From positions 1 to 64,000 of the forward strand of contig NZ_QXIR01000004.1 in the NCBI RefSeq assembly GCF_003581585.1: 64,000 bases of DNA. Direction: 5' to 3'. A program made the translations under genes and the position numbers. This stretch comes from Bacillus salacetis. Lineage in GTDB: Bacteria; Bacillota; Bacilli; Bacillales; Bacillaceae_B. The first letter of the stretch is position 1. Every line of letters starts with the position of its first letter. The notes under the pieces were generated by a model. The model did no database searches and was not told the origin of the DNA. It saw only the letters and a list, made by a program, of their open reading frames with translations. Positions 8,314-17,039 of this stretch are shown here, in pieces.

Positions 8314-9561
8314 ATGGATAATAAATTTTTCTCAAAAGTGCTGCCGTTAAAAGATAGAGAGCGGTTCGCAGATAGAGTACTTAAGGAACGGCTGGAGACA
8401 ATCCTGCCGATGCTGATGGAGGATCATGGGATCGATATGTGGATTCTGATTGGCCGTGAATATAACGAAGATCCAGTTATCGGTACATTCTTTCCGGCAG
8501 CCGTTGATAGTTCAAGGAGGCTGACGATGCTAATTTTTCACAAGCTGGAGGGAGGCGGTGTGGAACGATTGGTCATCCATCCTGATCCTGCGTTTCAGCC
8601 TTACTATCAAAATGCCTTGAACGATACAGACGAGACGCAATGGGAGTGTGCTGCCAGAATAATTCAAAAAGAAAGACCAGATCAGGTCGCTGTAAATGCA
8701 GGAGGAATGCACGCTGTATGTGATGGTTTGACGGTTGGCCTGTTTGAAAAATTGCAGGAGGAAATCGGGAGGGACTGTAAATTGGTCAGTTCCGAACCAT
8801 TATTGACTGATTGGCTGCAAATAAGGAGTCCGCTGGAGTTGACAGCTTATCCGCATATTTGTGAACTTGCAAGGGAAATCGGGCAGCATGCTCTTTCAAA
8901 CAAGGTGGTGCATCCAGGAGTGACATCTGTGAAAGAGGTAGTGGATTGGATAAGGCAGACAGTTTTGGACATGGGGCTCAAGACATCCTTTTATCCAACT
9001 GTTGATATACAAAGAGAGGGTGCTGAGGCGGACCGGCTTGTGGATACAGTCATACTTCCAGGGGACATTGTGCATCTCGATTTTGGAATTCATTATCTCG
9101 GCCTTGCAACAGACACCCAGCAGCTCGCATATGTCTTGAAAAGCGGGGAAAGCAAAGCCCCGGAGAGTCTTTCCTCAGCTTTTGGAAAGGCCTTAAGATT
9201 CGAAGATATAGTGACAGAGACCTTTCAAGAAGGAAAGAGCGGCAATCAAGTTTTCACCGAAAGCATCAGAAATGCAAAAAAAGAGAAAATCGAGGCTATG
9301 CTTTATTCCCATCCGCTGGGTGTCCACTGTCATGGCGCAGGGCCGTTGGTTGGCTTATATGATAAACAGCAGGAAATACAAGGAAGGGGAGAGATCTCTA
9401 TACGGAATAATACCTGCTATGCGCTTGAATTCAACATCCGTGCATTTATTCCCGAGTGGAATCATGACATACCGATTTACTTGGAAGAACCCATATCCTT
9501 CAGTAATGGTAAAGCGAGATATATGGCACGCAGGCAGAAAGAATTTTACCTGATCAAGTAA
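8314..9561 (+). CDS. M24-family metallopeptidase (Xaa-Pro dipeptidase/aminopeptidase P-like)
   Basis: A 415-residue two-domain protein: an N-terminal creatinase-like domain and a C-terminal pita-bread catalytic domain. The expected metal ligands are visible in order: Asp in HLDFGI, Asp in ATDTQQ, His in GVHCHGAG, Glu in CYALEFNIRA and the distal Glu in YLEEP. The family cleaves N-terminal residues before proline, or Xaa-Pro dipeptides. A good AAGGGGGC site precedes the ATG. An M20 peptidase gene follows 120 bases downstream on the same strand; both suit peptide scavenging. Confidence 0.9.
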   Translation: MDNKFFSKVLPLKDRERFADRVLKERLETILPMLMEDHGIDMWILIGREYNEDPVIGTFFPAAVDSSRRLTMLIFHKLEGGGVERLVIHPDPAFQPYYQNALNDTDETQWECAARIIQKERPDQVAVNAGGMHAVCDGLTVGLFEKLQEEIGRDCKLVSSEPLLTDWLQIRSPLELTAYPHICELAREIGQHALSNKVVHPGVTSVKEVVDWIRQTVLDMGLKTSFYPTVDIQREGAEADRLVDTVILPGDIVHLDFGIHYLGLATDTQQLAYVLKSGESKAPESLSSAFGKALRFEDIVTETFQEGKSGNQVFTESIRNAKKEKIEAMLYSHPLGVHCHGAGPLVGLYDKQQEIQGRGEISIRNNTCYALEFNIRAFIPEWNHDIPIYLEEPISFSNGKARYMARRQKEFYLIK

Positions 9562-9681
9562 ACGGAGTATGCAGGTCCAATCTTTTGAATATATTCTTAT
9601 TATGGAAATCAATTCGTTCCCGATGTGCATAATGGTATAATGGATACTAATTGTTTTTTGTAGAAAGCGGGAGAGAGTAAA

Positions 9682-10815
9682 GTGGAAGAATATATTAAGA
9701 ATAAGCAAATCGAAATGCTGAAACTGATTGAGACACTGGTGAATATAGACAGCGGGTCAGGGAACAAACCCGGCATTGACAAGATTGGATCTCTGTTAAA
9801 GAGAAAGTATGAAGAGGCGGGGTATACCATTGATGTAATTCCCCAGATAAAATATGGCAATCATTTAATCATACAACATAGAGATGCGTCAGATCCTGAA
9901 GTGTTGATCTTAGCACACATGGATACAGTCTTTCCCAAAGGCACAGCATTAGAACGGCCTTTCAGGATGGAAGAGGATAAAGCATATGGCCCCGGGGTCA
10001 TTGATATGAAATCAAGCCTTGTCACCCTTCTGTATGCATTGAAAGCCTTGAAAGAAGAAGGGTCTGTTCATTGGAAAAATGTACAAATCATCTTAAACAG
10101 TGATGAGGAGATCGGTTCACCTTCTTCTAAAAACCTCATTTCCAAGGCATCGATCGGAAAAAAATATGCATTGATCATGGAACCCGCAAGGAAGGATGGT
10201 TCCCTTGTTTCTTCGAGAAGAGGAAAAGGGAATTATACGCTGAATGTGACCGGCAGAGCCGCCCATTCAGGTATCGAGCCTGAAAAAGGGAGAAGTGCCA
10301 TTGAAGAGCTCGCACATAAAGTCATACAGCTCCACGAATTGAATGACCATGAAAATGGCATCAGCGTGAATGTGGGCTTGATTGAAGGGGGATCTTCCGT
10401 CAATACGGTTTCCGATCATGCAACTGCTCAAATGGAAATACGGATCTCAGAAACAGACCAGGCGACTTCAGTTGAAGAAAAAATGGAAGAGATCTGTTCC
10501 AGAACGGATGTCCCGGGAACTGAAATTACACTTGAGGGTGAAATCAATCGTCCTCCAATGGAGAAAAATAAACGGAATAAGCAGTTATTGAAACGGATCA
10601 TCTCCGTTGGTGACGAACTGGGAATTGAAATCACAGATACTTCCACGGGAGGGGGATCGGATGCTTCCTTTACCTCGGCTGCAGGTGTGGCTACCATTGA
10701 TGGCATGGGACCAGTCGGCGGCAATGCCCATAGTGAAAAAGAATATCTTGAAATATCTTCCCTTTTTGAACGGACCCTTCTTTTAGCTAAGGTGATTGAA
10801 AATCTTTCAGAGTGA
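9682..10815 (+). CDS. M20-family zinc peptidase (carboxypeptidase G2-like)
   Basis: 377 residues with the M20 ligand series: HMDTV near residue 76, the bridging Asp in GPGVIDMKSS, the catalytic Glu pair in NSDEEIGS, a Glu in MEPARKDGS, and the last His in GGNAHSEKEY. The middle of the chain holds the lid/dimer domain (GRAAHSGIEPEKGRSAIEELA). It hydrolyses C-terminal or acylated amino acids from small peptides in the cytoplasm. The start is GTG after GGGAGAGAG. It lies 12 bases before the nucleotidyltransferase gene and probably shares its transcript. Confidence 0.92.
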   Translation: MEEYIKNKQIEMLKLIETLVNIDSGSGNKPGIDKIGSLLKRKYEEAGYTIDVIPQIKYGNHLIIQHRDASDPEVLILAHMDTVFPKGTALERPFRMEEDKAYGPGVIDMKSSLVTLLYALKALKEEGSVHWKNVQIILNSDEEIGSPSSKNLISKASIGKKYALIMEPARKDGSLVSSRRGKGNYTLNVTGRAAHSGIEPEKGRSAIEELAHKVIQLHELNDHENGISVNVGLIEGGSSVNTVSDHATAQMEIRISETDQATSVEEKMEEICSRTDVPGTEITLEGEINRPPMEKNKRNKQLLKRIISVGDELGIEITDTSTGGGSDASFTSAAGVATIDGMGPVGGNAHSEKEYLEISSLFERTLLLAKVIENLSE

Positions 10816-10827
10816 GGTGGCAGTCTG

Positions 10828-11595
10828 ATGGAAAAGCGGATCCTGAAGGAATTAGTAGAGGTGGAGCAAGCACACAACGTGGAAATTCTCTACGCTGTCC
10901 AGGCAGGGAGCAGAGCATGGGGGTTTCCTTCACCTGAAAGCGATTATGACATCAGGTTCATCTATAGGCAGCCATTGGATTGGTACTTATCGCTTGAGAA
11001 GAAAAAGGATGTCATTGAGAAAAAGGCTGGAGGAGAGCTGGAGCTAAGCGGGTGGGACATCAAGAAAGCTCTATATCTTCTCAAGAAGTCGAATCCCGCC
11101 TTGCTGGAATGGCTGCATACGGAGGATAGAATAATGGCTGACCAGGAATTCTGCCAACAGATCATGCGATTGAAAGAACAAACGTTTTCTCCCGCATCCT
11201 GCTATTACCATTATCTTAAAATGTCAAAATCGAATTGGATGAAATGGAAGAAGAAAGAAGGGAAGTCTATTAAACTGACGCTTCATTTATTGAGGGGCCT
11301 GCTTAGCTGTGTATGGATACAGGATAACAGATCCTTCCCGCCAATCACTTTTCGGACTCTGGCTGAGCATACAATAGAGGATCCCCTTGTCTTTGAAGAA
11401 GCAGTCAAGCTGACAGATCTGAAAAAGGAGGGTTGTGTGGAACTTTCTGGAAGACTTTTGTCACTTCAGGTTTTTATCAATAGCGAAATGGACAGGCTTT
11501 TAAAGGAACCTCCCTTATTTCAAGAAACCCCGAAAGTTCCATTTACATCAATGAATGAAGTTTTCAGGACAATAATAAAAAGGGAAAAGGACTGA
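10828..11595 (+). CDS. Nucleotidyltransferase of the RlaP/YcgL type
   Basis: 255 residues. The N-terminal pol-beta-like motif AGSRAWGFPSPESDYDIRF (GS, then D-x-D with residues about 31-49) places it in the nucleotidyltransferase superfamily (PF10127-like, called RNA repair pathway polymerase beta or YcgL). The C-terminal part is helical, with LLKKSNPALLEWL typical of the family. Some family members sit beside RNA ligases in repair operons; here the next gene, 4 bases away, is a helical-repeat protein. A phosphodiester or nucleotidyl transfer role is expected, but the substrate is unknown. Confidence 0.85.
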   Translation: MEKRILKELVEVEQAHNVEILYAVQAGSRAWGFPSPESDYDIRFIYRQPLDWYLSLEKKKDVIEKKAGGELELSGWDIKKALYLLKKSNPALLEWLHTEDRIMADQEFCQQIMRLKEQTFSPASCYYHYLKMSKSNWMKWKKKEGKSIKLTLHLLRGLLSCVWIQDNRSFPPITFRTLAEHTIEDPLVFEEAVKLTDLKKEGCVELSGRLLSLQVFINSEMDRLLKEPPLFQETPKVPFTSMNEVFRTIIKREKD

Positions 11596-11599
11596 CTCG

Positions 11600-12151
11600 A
11601 TGGACACCATGACTGCAGCACTATTTGAAAAGCTGAATTCTGAGGATAAGAGTGAGCAATATGACGCTTATCAGGGACTTATGGAAAAGACAAAGTACCC
11701 TGTACCCTGGGCTTATGAAGTGTGGGATGGACTTAAGGAAGATCTCTCTAGCAAAGATGCCCACAAACGTTCCAGAGCGGCCCAATTCCTTTCACAACTT
11801 GCCATCAGCGATCCGGAGGAGAGGATGCTGAATGATTTTTCAGATGTATGGGAAGTGACGAGAGATCGTAAATTTGTCACTGCGCGACATGTGCTTCAAT
11901 CGATTTGGAGAGTTGGGATGGCTGGCCGTGAGCAAAGAAAGATGGTGTTGAACCGGCTCATAGACAGGTATAAAAATTGCATGGAAGAAAAGAATCATAC
12001 ATTAATCCGAAATGATATCCTTATTGGCATGAGGGAATTATATAAAGAGACAAAGGAAGAGAGCATCAAAGTTGAAGCTCTTAAACTGATCAAGATGGAA
12101 AAAGATAAAAAGTACCTGAAGAAATATGAAGGTATCTGGAAAAATACATAA
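11600..12151 (+). CDS. HEAT-like helical repeat protein, unknown function
   Basis: 183 residues, almost all predicted helix, in repeated pairs (for example SSKDAHKRSRAAQFLSQLA and KFVTARHVLQSIW), typical of HEAT/ARM scaffolds. It starts 4 bases after the nucleotidyltransferase stop, so the two are translationally coupled and the protein may act with it. No enzymatic motif is visible. Confidence 0.7.
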   Translation: MDTMTAALFEKLNSEDKSEQYDAYQGLMEKTKYPVPWAYEVWDGLKEDLSSKDAHKRSRAAQFLSQLAISDPEERMLNDFSDVWEVTRDRKFVTARHVLQSIWRVGMAGREQRKMVLNRLIDRYKNCMEEKNHTLIRNDILIGMRELYKETKEESIKVEALKLIKMEKDKKYLKKYEGIWKNT

Positions 12152-12160
12152 TATGAGATA

Positions 12161-12195
12161 GAATAGGCGGTTGCTGCAAAGGCATCCGCCTATTC
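12161..12195. terminator. Inverted repeat between convergent genes
   Basis: A perfect 10-bp stem (GAATAGGCGG paired with CCGCCTATTC), partly overlapping the 3' end of the VanZ gene. It lacks a clear T-run, so terminator function is only moderately likely. Confidence 0.5.
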
Positions 12196-12772
12196 AGTCT
12201 TTAAGTTTAAAAACCTTTTGAAAAACAGGGAAGATCATATACCCCAGCAGGACCCCTATGGTGTTCAACATTAGGTCATCGATATCCAAGCTCCCCCGAT
12301 GGGTGATGAACTGCATAATTTCTATCATGGTGATACCTGTTAACGAGAAGGCAAGAAGTTTCACTGCAGAAGGGTGCCGTGCTGTATATACGTAATAAAG
12401 CCCGAATGGGACAAAGAGGCCGATATTTGCAGCAAGGTTGTAGAAAGCGATAAGGAAATCCACTTCCCCTGAAAAATAAAAGGAAATCGTTTCAAAAGGT
12501 GAAAGACTATAACTTTCATAGCGCTGTCCGTTTGGCCTAAAGAATAAGAGTACCAGTAAACCTGCGGCATATACAGAAGTCAGGACATGTAAAACCCTTC
12601 TCTGAAAGGAGACCGTCAGCTGTTTGACCAGGCAGATAATAAATAGGGCTGAAAAGGTATAACAGAACCAAACGACTGCCACTACTATTGAATGAAGGTA
12701 TTCTGTCAGCTTCAGCCATACCGGGGATAATAAAACAAACAAGATCTGTGAAATCATAAGACTCTTTTTCAT
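12194..12772 (-). CDS. VanZ-family membrane protein
   Basis: 192 residues from the ATG that follows a GGAGG site 4 bases upstream; an earlier in-frame start at 12853 lacks a site. There are five or so hydrophobic segments and the VanZ hallmarks: the ANIGLFVPFGLYY segment and the C-terminal SLDIDDLMLNTIGVLLGY. VanZ proteins confer low-level teicoplanin resistance in enterococci, but most Bacillus members have no known function. Confidence 0.88.
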   Translation of the reverse strand: MKKSLMISQILFVLLSPVWLKLTEYLHSIVVAVVWFCYTFSALFIICLVKQLTVSFQRRVLHVLTSVYAAGLLVLLFFRPNGQRYESYSLSPFETISFYFSGEVDFLIAFYNLAANIGLFVPFGLYYVYTARHPSAVKLLAFSLTGITMIEIMQFITHRGSLDIDDLMLNTIGVLLGYMIFPVFQKVFKLKD

Positions 12773-12861
12773 GAATCCTCCATTGAAGTAAAAGGTTGCT
12801 TTAGTATATTTTTTATCTGTAGGCCAGATCTCTAGGACCTGATATAGCGTCAAAATATAAG

Positions 12862-12912
12862 AAAAAGCCCTGACACAAGGTTAGAAACCTGCAAATATCA
12901 GGGATTTTTTTA
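12862..12912. terminator. Terminator hairpin used as an insertion target
   Basis: Stem CCCTGA paired with TCAGGG, with a nested AGGTT/AACCT, A-rich on one side and seven T on the other. The T-tract (12905-12912) is also the left target duplication of repeat copy 3. Confidence 0.75.
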
Positions 12913-12996
12913 GGCTCTTTTCGAAAAATTGAATACTGGGGAAAAATCCGGAACTTAGGATTATTTCCGAAAACAACACTATATGCGAAAACACCC
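12913..12996 (-). mobile_element. MITE-like repeat, copy 3, internally deleted (84 bp)
   Basis: Keeps both ends (GGCTCTTTTCG at the left; TATGCGAAAACACCC at the right) but the middle roughly 100 bp is missing. Flanks TTTTTTTA and TTTTAATA agree at 6 of 8. It is a deletion derivative that retains both terminal repeats, inserted in a terminator T-tract. Confidence 0.82.
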
Positions 12997-13011
12997 TTTT
13001 AATATACAGTA

Positions 13012-13386
13012 TTACTTATCGAACCAAAGAGGTTCCTGGTCATCTTCTTCACCGTTGTAGTTGATCATAATTTCCTCGCCGGCTTTTATATCTTTAAAGG
13101 CATAGAAGTCAAATGTGAAGTTGGGAAAATTGATCTCATAGCGGGCATTTGGGTCATAGGAATGATTAAAGAGCATTCCATATCCAAGAAGCATGGCACT
13201 GTGATTTATTCCGTATTCAAAAGCATAATCAGCCAGAAGGGTCTTTTCTATGAATACATGTTCCTTGTTTGGATAGGGGAGGACAGGAGCTTCGTGAATC
13301 AGTTCCCCCTTTTTAATATCCCGTGTAGCAAATACTCCTCTATTTAATTCACCATCACTTACTTTGGACGTTCGTACTTCGATCAT
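13012..13386 (-). CDS. SET-domain protein (putative protein-lysine methyltransferase)
   Basis: 124 residues from the ATG reading MIEVRTSK, after AGGTGATG; a GTG start 33 codons earlier is possible but would overlap the upstream gene. SET motifs are clear: GVFATRDIKKGELI, the FNHSYDPNARYE block (compare the family NHSC-x-PN) and GEEIMINYNGE near the end. SET enzymes transfer a methyl group from S-adenosylmethionine to lysine. Only the minimal core is present, without the flanking cysteine-rich pre- and post-SET regions. The OsmC gene lies just upstream on the same strand. Confidence 0.85.
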   Translation of the reverse strand: MIEVRTSKVSDGELNRGVFATRDIKKGELIHEAPVLPYPNKEHVFIEKTLLADYAFEYGINHSAMLLGYGMLFNHSYDPNARYEINFPNFTFDFYAFKDIKAGEEIMINYNGEEDDQEPLWFDK

Positions 13387-13481
13387 GTCATCACCTGCTA
13401 TTCTGTATAAGTCAGTCTTGCTTCTTAAGTTTGTCAGTTCACAGGTAAGAATGCAACCCTTTAATCGGGCGGCTGTGGTTA

Positions 13482-13931
13482 TCACACAGCTTTTACCACT
13501 TCAGCCTGCAATTCCACTTCAACATTCCCTTTGATCGCACGTGTGATCATGCATGATGCTTCTGCCTTTTCTGCCAGTTTATCAGCAAGGGCGGCATCTT
13601 TCTCCGTCGCATCTTTTTTTAGGGTGATAAGTGGGCGGTGAATGATCTTTTTATAAGTGATGACACCCTTGGTGACATCAACGATCCCTTCTGATTCCAA
13701 GGAAAGATCCATTTTCTCGAGCCCGCTTCTTTCCATCATAGCGGCAAGTGTGATGATGAAGCAGGTTGAGGCTGCACCAAGCAGCATTTCATCAGGATTG
13801 GTTCCGATCCCGGGCCCTTCCATTTCTTTTGGGATGGAGATGGCCGTTTTCATATTCGCTGTTTCAATATTTCCTATATCATTTCGCAAACCCGGCCAGT
13901 TTGCCTTCAAGTGAAAGTGATGTTCTGCCAT
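13482..13931 (-). CDS. OsmC-family peroxiredoxin
   Basis: 149 residues of the OsmC/Ohr fold. The two redox cysteines are in AASTCFIITLA (about residue 57) and EASCMITRA (about residue 125). The N-terminal region and GPGIGTNPDEMLLGAAST resemble the SACOL1771-type subgroup. It reduces organic hydroperoxides with thiol-based donors in the cytoplasm. A GAGGAAAATCA site lies upstream of the ATG. The SET-domain gene follows with little or no spacing on the same strand, so they are probably co-transcribed. Confidence 0.9.
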   Translation of the reverse strand: MAEHHFHLKANWPGLRNDIGNIETANMKTAISIPKEMEGPGIGTNPDEMLLGAASTCFIITLAAMMERSGLEKMDLSLESEGIVDVTKGVITYKKIIHRPLITLKKDATEKDAALADKLAEKAEASCMITRAIKGNVEVELQAEVVKAV

Positions 13932-14222
13932 TGATTTTCCTCCTCTGATAATCGTGTATCCCCATTCTAGCAGAATGAAAGGGAGGAGGAAAAATAGAAT
14001 GGAAGTCGAATTGAATTAATATTGCCTTTTGGAGTCAATTTAGCGCGCGCATTATAAAAAAATGTAACCATCATGTGAACAAGGCTTAAATTGCCAGGTG
14101 CATATTGAAAGGGAAACTGCTCTGCAGATTTCAGCTTGTTCAACACGCAAACCAGGGCGTAACCCGGGTGATCCCCGGCAAGTATAGAATACTTATCTTT
14201 TCAAGAAAGCAGAGGAATTCGA
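13932..14222. other. Divergent promoter region
   Basis: 291 bases between OsmC (-) and the hydrolase (+). A TATAGAAT-like -10 near 14180 may serve the hydrolase. A CG-rich inverted stretch near 14155-14178 (CCCGGGTGATCCCCGG) is visible, but no named riboswitch was recognised. Confidence 0.35.
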
Positions 14223-15029
14223 ATGGAATGTAATGTTGAATTCTGTAGCATCAACTACAAGGAGATCGGAGAGGGAGTCCCTTTCATCATCCTTCACTCT
14301 ATGGGGACAGACCACACATCTATGGAGGCGTGGCTGGAGCGCATTTTTACTGAAGTACTCAGCAAAAAAAGAATCTATGTCGATCTGCCGGCACATGGAT
14401 GCAGTTCAATCAATGAACAATATAGAGGAACAGAAGAAGCGAAAGAGAGTCTGATGGAATTTATAAACAAAACCCTTGGAGAAGAGGATTTTTATCTTGT
14501 CGGGATGTCGTATGGCGCTTATATTGCCCAGGGGTTATTGAATGACATCATGGACAGGGTGAAAGGAATCGCTCTGATCGTTCCGGCAGTGCATTTACGC
14601 ACAGGTAATCTGCCAGACAAAGTGGTTTTGAAACGCGATGATAAATTCCTGGCAGCTATGGACGAGGAACTGAGAACGGCATTTGAAACATTGTTTACCA
14701 TCCAGACACAATCCATGGCAGAACGTTTCATGTCCGAAATTCAGCCGGGAAGACAGCTAGCAGACAGAGGATTTCTTTCCTCCAATTGGCGGGAAACAGA
14801 ATATTTTTTTAAAAATGAACCTTTTGCTGACCTTGAGTCCATACCGGTTCCAGCGCTTTTTCTTCTTGGCAGACATGATGCGGTATGCGGGTATGAAGAT
14901 CAATTCGAGTTGTATAAAAAATTCAATGATTCAGCATTTCATGTGATAGAGGGTGCAGGACATATGCTGACAATGGAGAAAAGTGATATAGTAAGCACCC
15001 TTATTAAAGACTGGCTGGACAATCTGTGA
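14223..15029 (+). CDS. Alpha/beta-fold hydrolase
   Basis: 268 residues with the catalytic triad in place: nucleophile Ser in VGMSYGAY (about residue 99), Asp in LLGRHDAVCG and His in EGAGHMLTME. The oxyanion region is ILHSMGTD near residue 25. It has no signal peptide, so it is cytoplasmic. The substrate is unknown (ester, lactone or peroxidase-type). An AGAGGAATTC site precedes the ATG. Small genes for a GNAT and a phosphatase follow on the same strand. Confidence 0.88.
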   Translation: MECNVEFCSINYKEIGEGVPFIILHSMGTDHTSMEAWLERIFTEVLSKKRIYVDLPAHGCSSINEQYRGTEEAKESLMEFINKTLGEEDFYLVGMSYGAYIAQGLLNDIMDRVKGIALIVPAVHLRTGNLPDKVVLKRDDKFLAAMDEELRTAFETLFTIQTQSMAERFMSEIQPGRQLADRGFLSSNWRETEYFFKNEPFADLESIPVPALFLLGRHDAVCGYEDQFELYKKFNDSAFHVIEGAGHMLTMEKSDIVSTLIKDWLDNL

Positions 15030-15045
15030 TAAAGGGGTGGACATC

Positions 15046-15225
15046 ATGAATGCTGTGTTCCGGATCATGGCAGCTGCAGGGGAGGAAAGGGTGTCGGAAT
15101 GCTGTATTCAGATTTTCGACAGAAAGGTCTCCACTGAAAGCCATGAACCCACTTGGCAGCCTGGAAGCTCCTTACCGGAAAGCTGGGAAATTAACGGGGG
15201 AAAAAGAAAGCGGATAAGGGGATGA
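15046..15225 (+). CDS. Small hypothetical ORF
   Basis: 59 codons from the ATG after AAAGGGGTGG (an in-frame GTG lies 9 bases earlier). The sequence is cysteine-containing and basic at its end (GGKRKRIRG), with no recognisable domain. Position and ribosome binding site support translation; amino-acid content does not help. It ends 6 bases before the GNAT gene and may only couple translation. Confidence 0.35.
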   Translation: MNAVFRIMAAAGEERVSECCIQIFDRKVSTESHEPTWQPGSSLPESWEINGGKRKRIRG

Positions 15226-15231
15226 AAAGTT

Positions 15232-15744
15232 ATGGAAGCGTTGATCAGGGATATGGCTGCAAATGATATTGAAGCAGTACAGAAGGTGGCGGACATAAGC
15301 TGGAATGATACATACCAAGGCATCATCCCCAGGGAAATACAAAAGCGGTTCCTTGAAGCTGCTTACGGTATAGAGATGATGAATAAACGCCTGGAAACAT
15401 CCTCCTTATTTGTGGTGGAAGTGGATGGCGGAATCAAAGGCTTTGCCAATTTTTCGCCTGTGAAAGCCGAGGGGGATATCGAATTGGGTGCCATCTATCT
15501 CTTGCCGGAAATCCAGGGAAGAGGTTTGGGAACAAGGCTTCTTGAGAAGGGAATAAAGTCCATTGCGGGAATACAACAAATCTTCATCAATGTGGAAGAA
15601 GAAAACGTAAAAGGAATTGCCTTTTATCAAAAAAAGGGGTTTCAACAGCTTTCGAAATTTGAAGATGATTTATTTGGCCATCGATCGTTGATGCTGAGAA
15701 TGGCATTGAAGATAAATAGTCAGCATCCTGGAGGAAAGTCATGA
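15232..15744 (+). CDS. GNAT-family N-acetyltransferase
   Basis: 170 residues. Acetyl-CoA binding motif A is clear: PEIQGRGLGTRLLEKG near residues 93-108, followed by the FYQKKGF motif B region. It moves acetyl from acetyl-CoA to an amine; the acceptor is unknown. A GGGGATGAAA site precedes the ATG. Its stop overlaps the start of the histidine phosphatase gene by 4 bases. Confidence 0.9.
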   Translation: MEALIRDMAANDIEAVQKVADISWNDTYQGIIPREIQKRFLEAAYGIEMMNKRLETSSLFVVEVDGGIKGFANFSPVKAEGDIELGAIYLLPEIQGRGLGTRLLEKGIKSIAGIQQIFINVEEENVKGIAFYQKKGFQQLSKFEDDLFGHRSLMLRMALKINSQHPGGKS

Positions 15745-16265
15745 TTTATGTTGTAAGGCATGGACAGACAAAGTGGAATGAAGAGGGAAGGCTTCAGGGA
15801 AGGAATGGCAAGCCGCTCAATTTTGCCGGAAAACAACAGGCAGAACACTTGAAATCCCGGTTAGGGCATATCAAATTCGATCTGGTATTCTCTTCACCTC
15901 AACAGAGAGCTATAGAAACGGCGGAAATTGCAGCCGGATCGGTCCCGATAATTGAAAAGAGGCTTGATGTTTTCGATTTAGGGGAAGCGGATGGACTGAG
16001 GAAAGAGGAAGCGAAGCTGAAGGGGATGCTACCTGATGCCTCTATATATCATGGAGTGGAGAGGTCAGAAGAATTTATAGCACGTATATATGATTTTTTA
16101 ACAGAGCTGAAAGAGAATCTTAATGGAAAGACTCCCGACATTTTCATATCAGGGCATCGATGCACGACAGGCGCGATTGGGGCCTATTTTAATGGAATTC
16201 CGGAAGATAGGAATATCCTGAGGTGGTCCTCAGATAATGGGGATTACAAGACATATTCATATTGA
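15741..16265 (+). CDS. Histidine phosphatase family protein
   Basis: 174 residues. The phosphohistidine motif VVRHGQTKWNEEGRLQG is at the N-terminus, an SSPQQRAIETAE helix follows, and the second catalytic His is in ISGHRCTTG. The family covers phosphoglycerate mutase-like phosphatases acting on small phosphorylated metabolites; the substrate is not predictable. ATGA overlap with the GNAT gene shows coupling. A second member of this family occurs at 49084. Confidence 0.9.
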   Translation: MIYVVRHGQTKWNEEGRLQGRNGKPLNFAGKQQAEHLKSRLGHIKFDLVFSSPQQRAIETAEIAAGSVPIIEKRLDVFDLGEADGLRKEEAKLKGMLPDASIYHGVERSEEFIARIYDFLTELKENLNGKTPDIFISGHRCTTGAIGAYFNGIPEDRNILRWSSDNGDYKTYSY

Positions 16266-16397
16266 CAGTTATTTTGCAGGGAAACCATATATTGCGATGA
16301 CCATAGGATGTCTGCTGATTAGATCACTGTTTAAAAAGAAACCATTATAATAGGAGAAGTACCAGGGACGAAGAACAAAAAAAGAAAAAAGGAGTGA

Positions 16398-16835
16398 ATG
16401 TCATTGTACAAGCTTAAAACGAAGGAAAACGATAGTGATGTGGTGGAATTTATCGAAGCCGTCGAAAATGACAGGAAGAAGGAAGATGCTTATAAATTGC
16501 TGGATATCTTCACGGAAACAACAGGTTATCAGGCGAAAATGTGGGGGCCAAGCATCATAGGCTTTGGCTCTTACCATTATATATACAAAACGGGGCATGA
16601 AGGAGATGCGCCGCTCGTAGGATTCTCTCCGAGAAAAGCCAAAATCAGCCTGTATTTTGCAACGGGAGATCCGGACAGGGAAAAGCTCCTTCAACAATTC
16701 GGAAAGCACTCCTCCGGAAAAGCCTGTGTGTATATCAATAAGCTGGCAGATATTGACGAAGATGTTTTAAAACAATTGATTCTTCAATCTGTCAAATTCC
16801 TCCGGGAGACGTACCCTGAGGCAGGTACTGACTAA
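16398..16835 (+). CDS. DUF1801 (YdhG/YdeI-like) protein
   Basis: 145 residues with the DUF1801 signature KMWGPSIIGFGSYHYIY, then GFSPRKAKISLYF. The family has an iron-chaperone-like fold but no proven biochemical role. The ATG used here lies only 3 bases from AGGAG; a TTG two codons later (YKLKTKE) has a better 9-base spacing and may be the true start. The terminator at 16834 ends the unit. Confidence 0.85.
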   Translation: MSLYKLKTKENDSDVVEFIEAVENDRKKEDAYKLLDIFTETTGYQAKMWGPSIIGFGSYHYIYKTGHEGDAPLVGFSPRKAKISLYFATGDPDREKLLQQFGKHSSGKACVYINKLADIDEDVLKQLILQSVKFLRETYPEAGTD

Positions 16836-16861
16836 TGCATCCTTTATGGGTGCATTTTTTT
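16834..16861 (+). terminator. Rho-independent terminator after the DUF1801 gene
   Basis: Stem AATGCATCC paired with GGGTGCATT, four-base loop, followed by six or seven T. The T-tract abuts the target site of repeat copy 4. Confidence 0.88.
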
Positions 16862-16865
16862 AATA

Positions 16866-17039
16866 GGCTCTTTTCGTAAACTTTTTTGCTATTCAATATA
16901 AATTTCAAATAAACTCCTGGCAAACCGTCTTAAAAACCCCGGTGAGCAGGAAAGAAAAGAGCTGATCTTTCATTTTCGAGGGTAAAACCTTGGAATACAG
17001 GGGGGAAATCCGGCAACTGGCATTTTTCAGAAAACAACC
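16866..17039 (-). mobile_element. MITE-like repeat, copy 4 (174 bp)
   Basis: Near full length, with a roughly 15-bp deletion close to its right end (ends GAAAACAACC). Flanks TTTTAATA and TTTTATTA match at 7 of 8. It is inserted directly behind a terminator T-run. Confidence 0.9.

Noticed and set aside
14100-14222. Possible riboswitch before the alpha/beta hydrolase gene
   Set aside because: A CG-rich inverted stretch exists, but no conserved core of a known riboswitch class could be matched and no terminator follows it.
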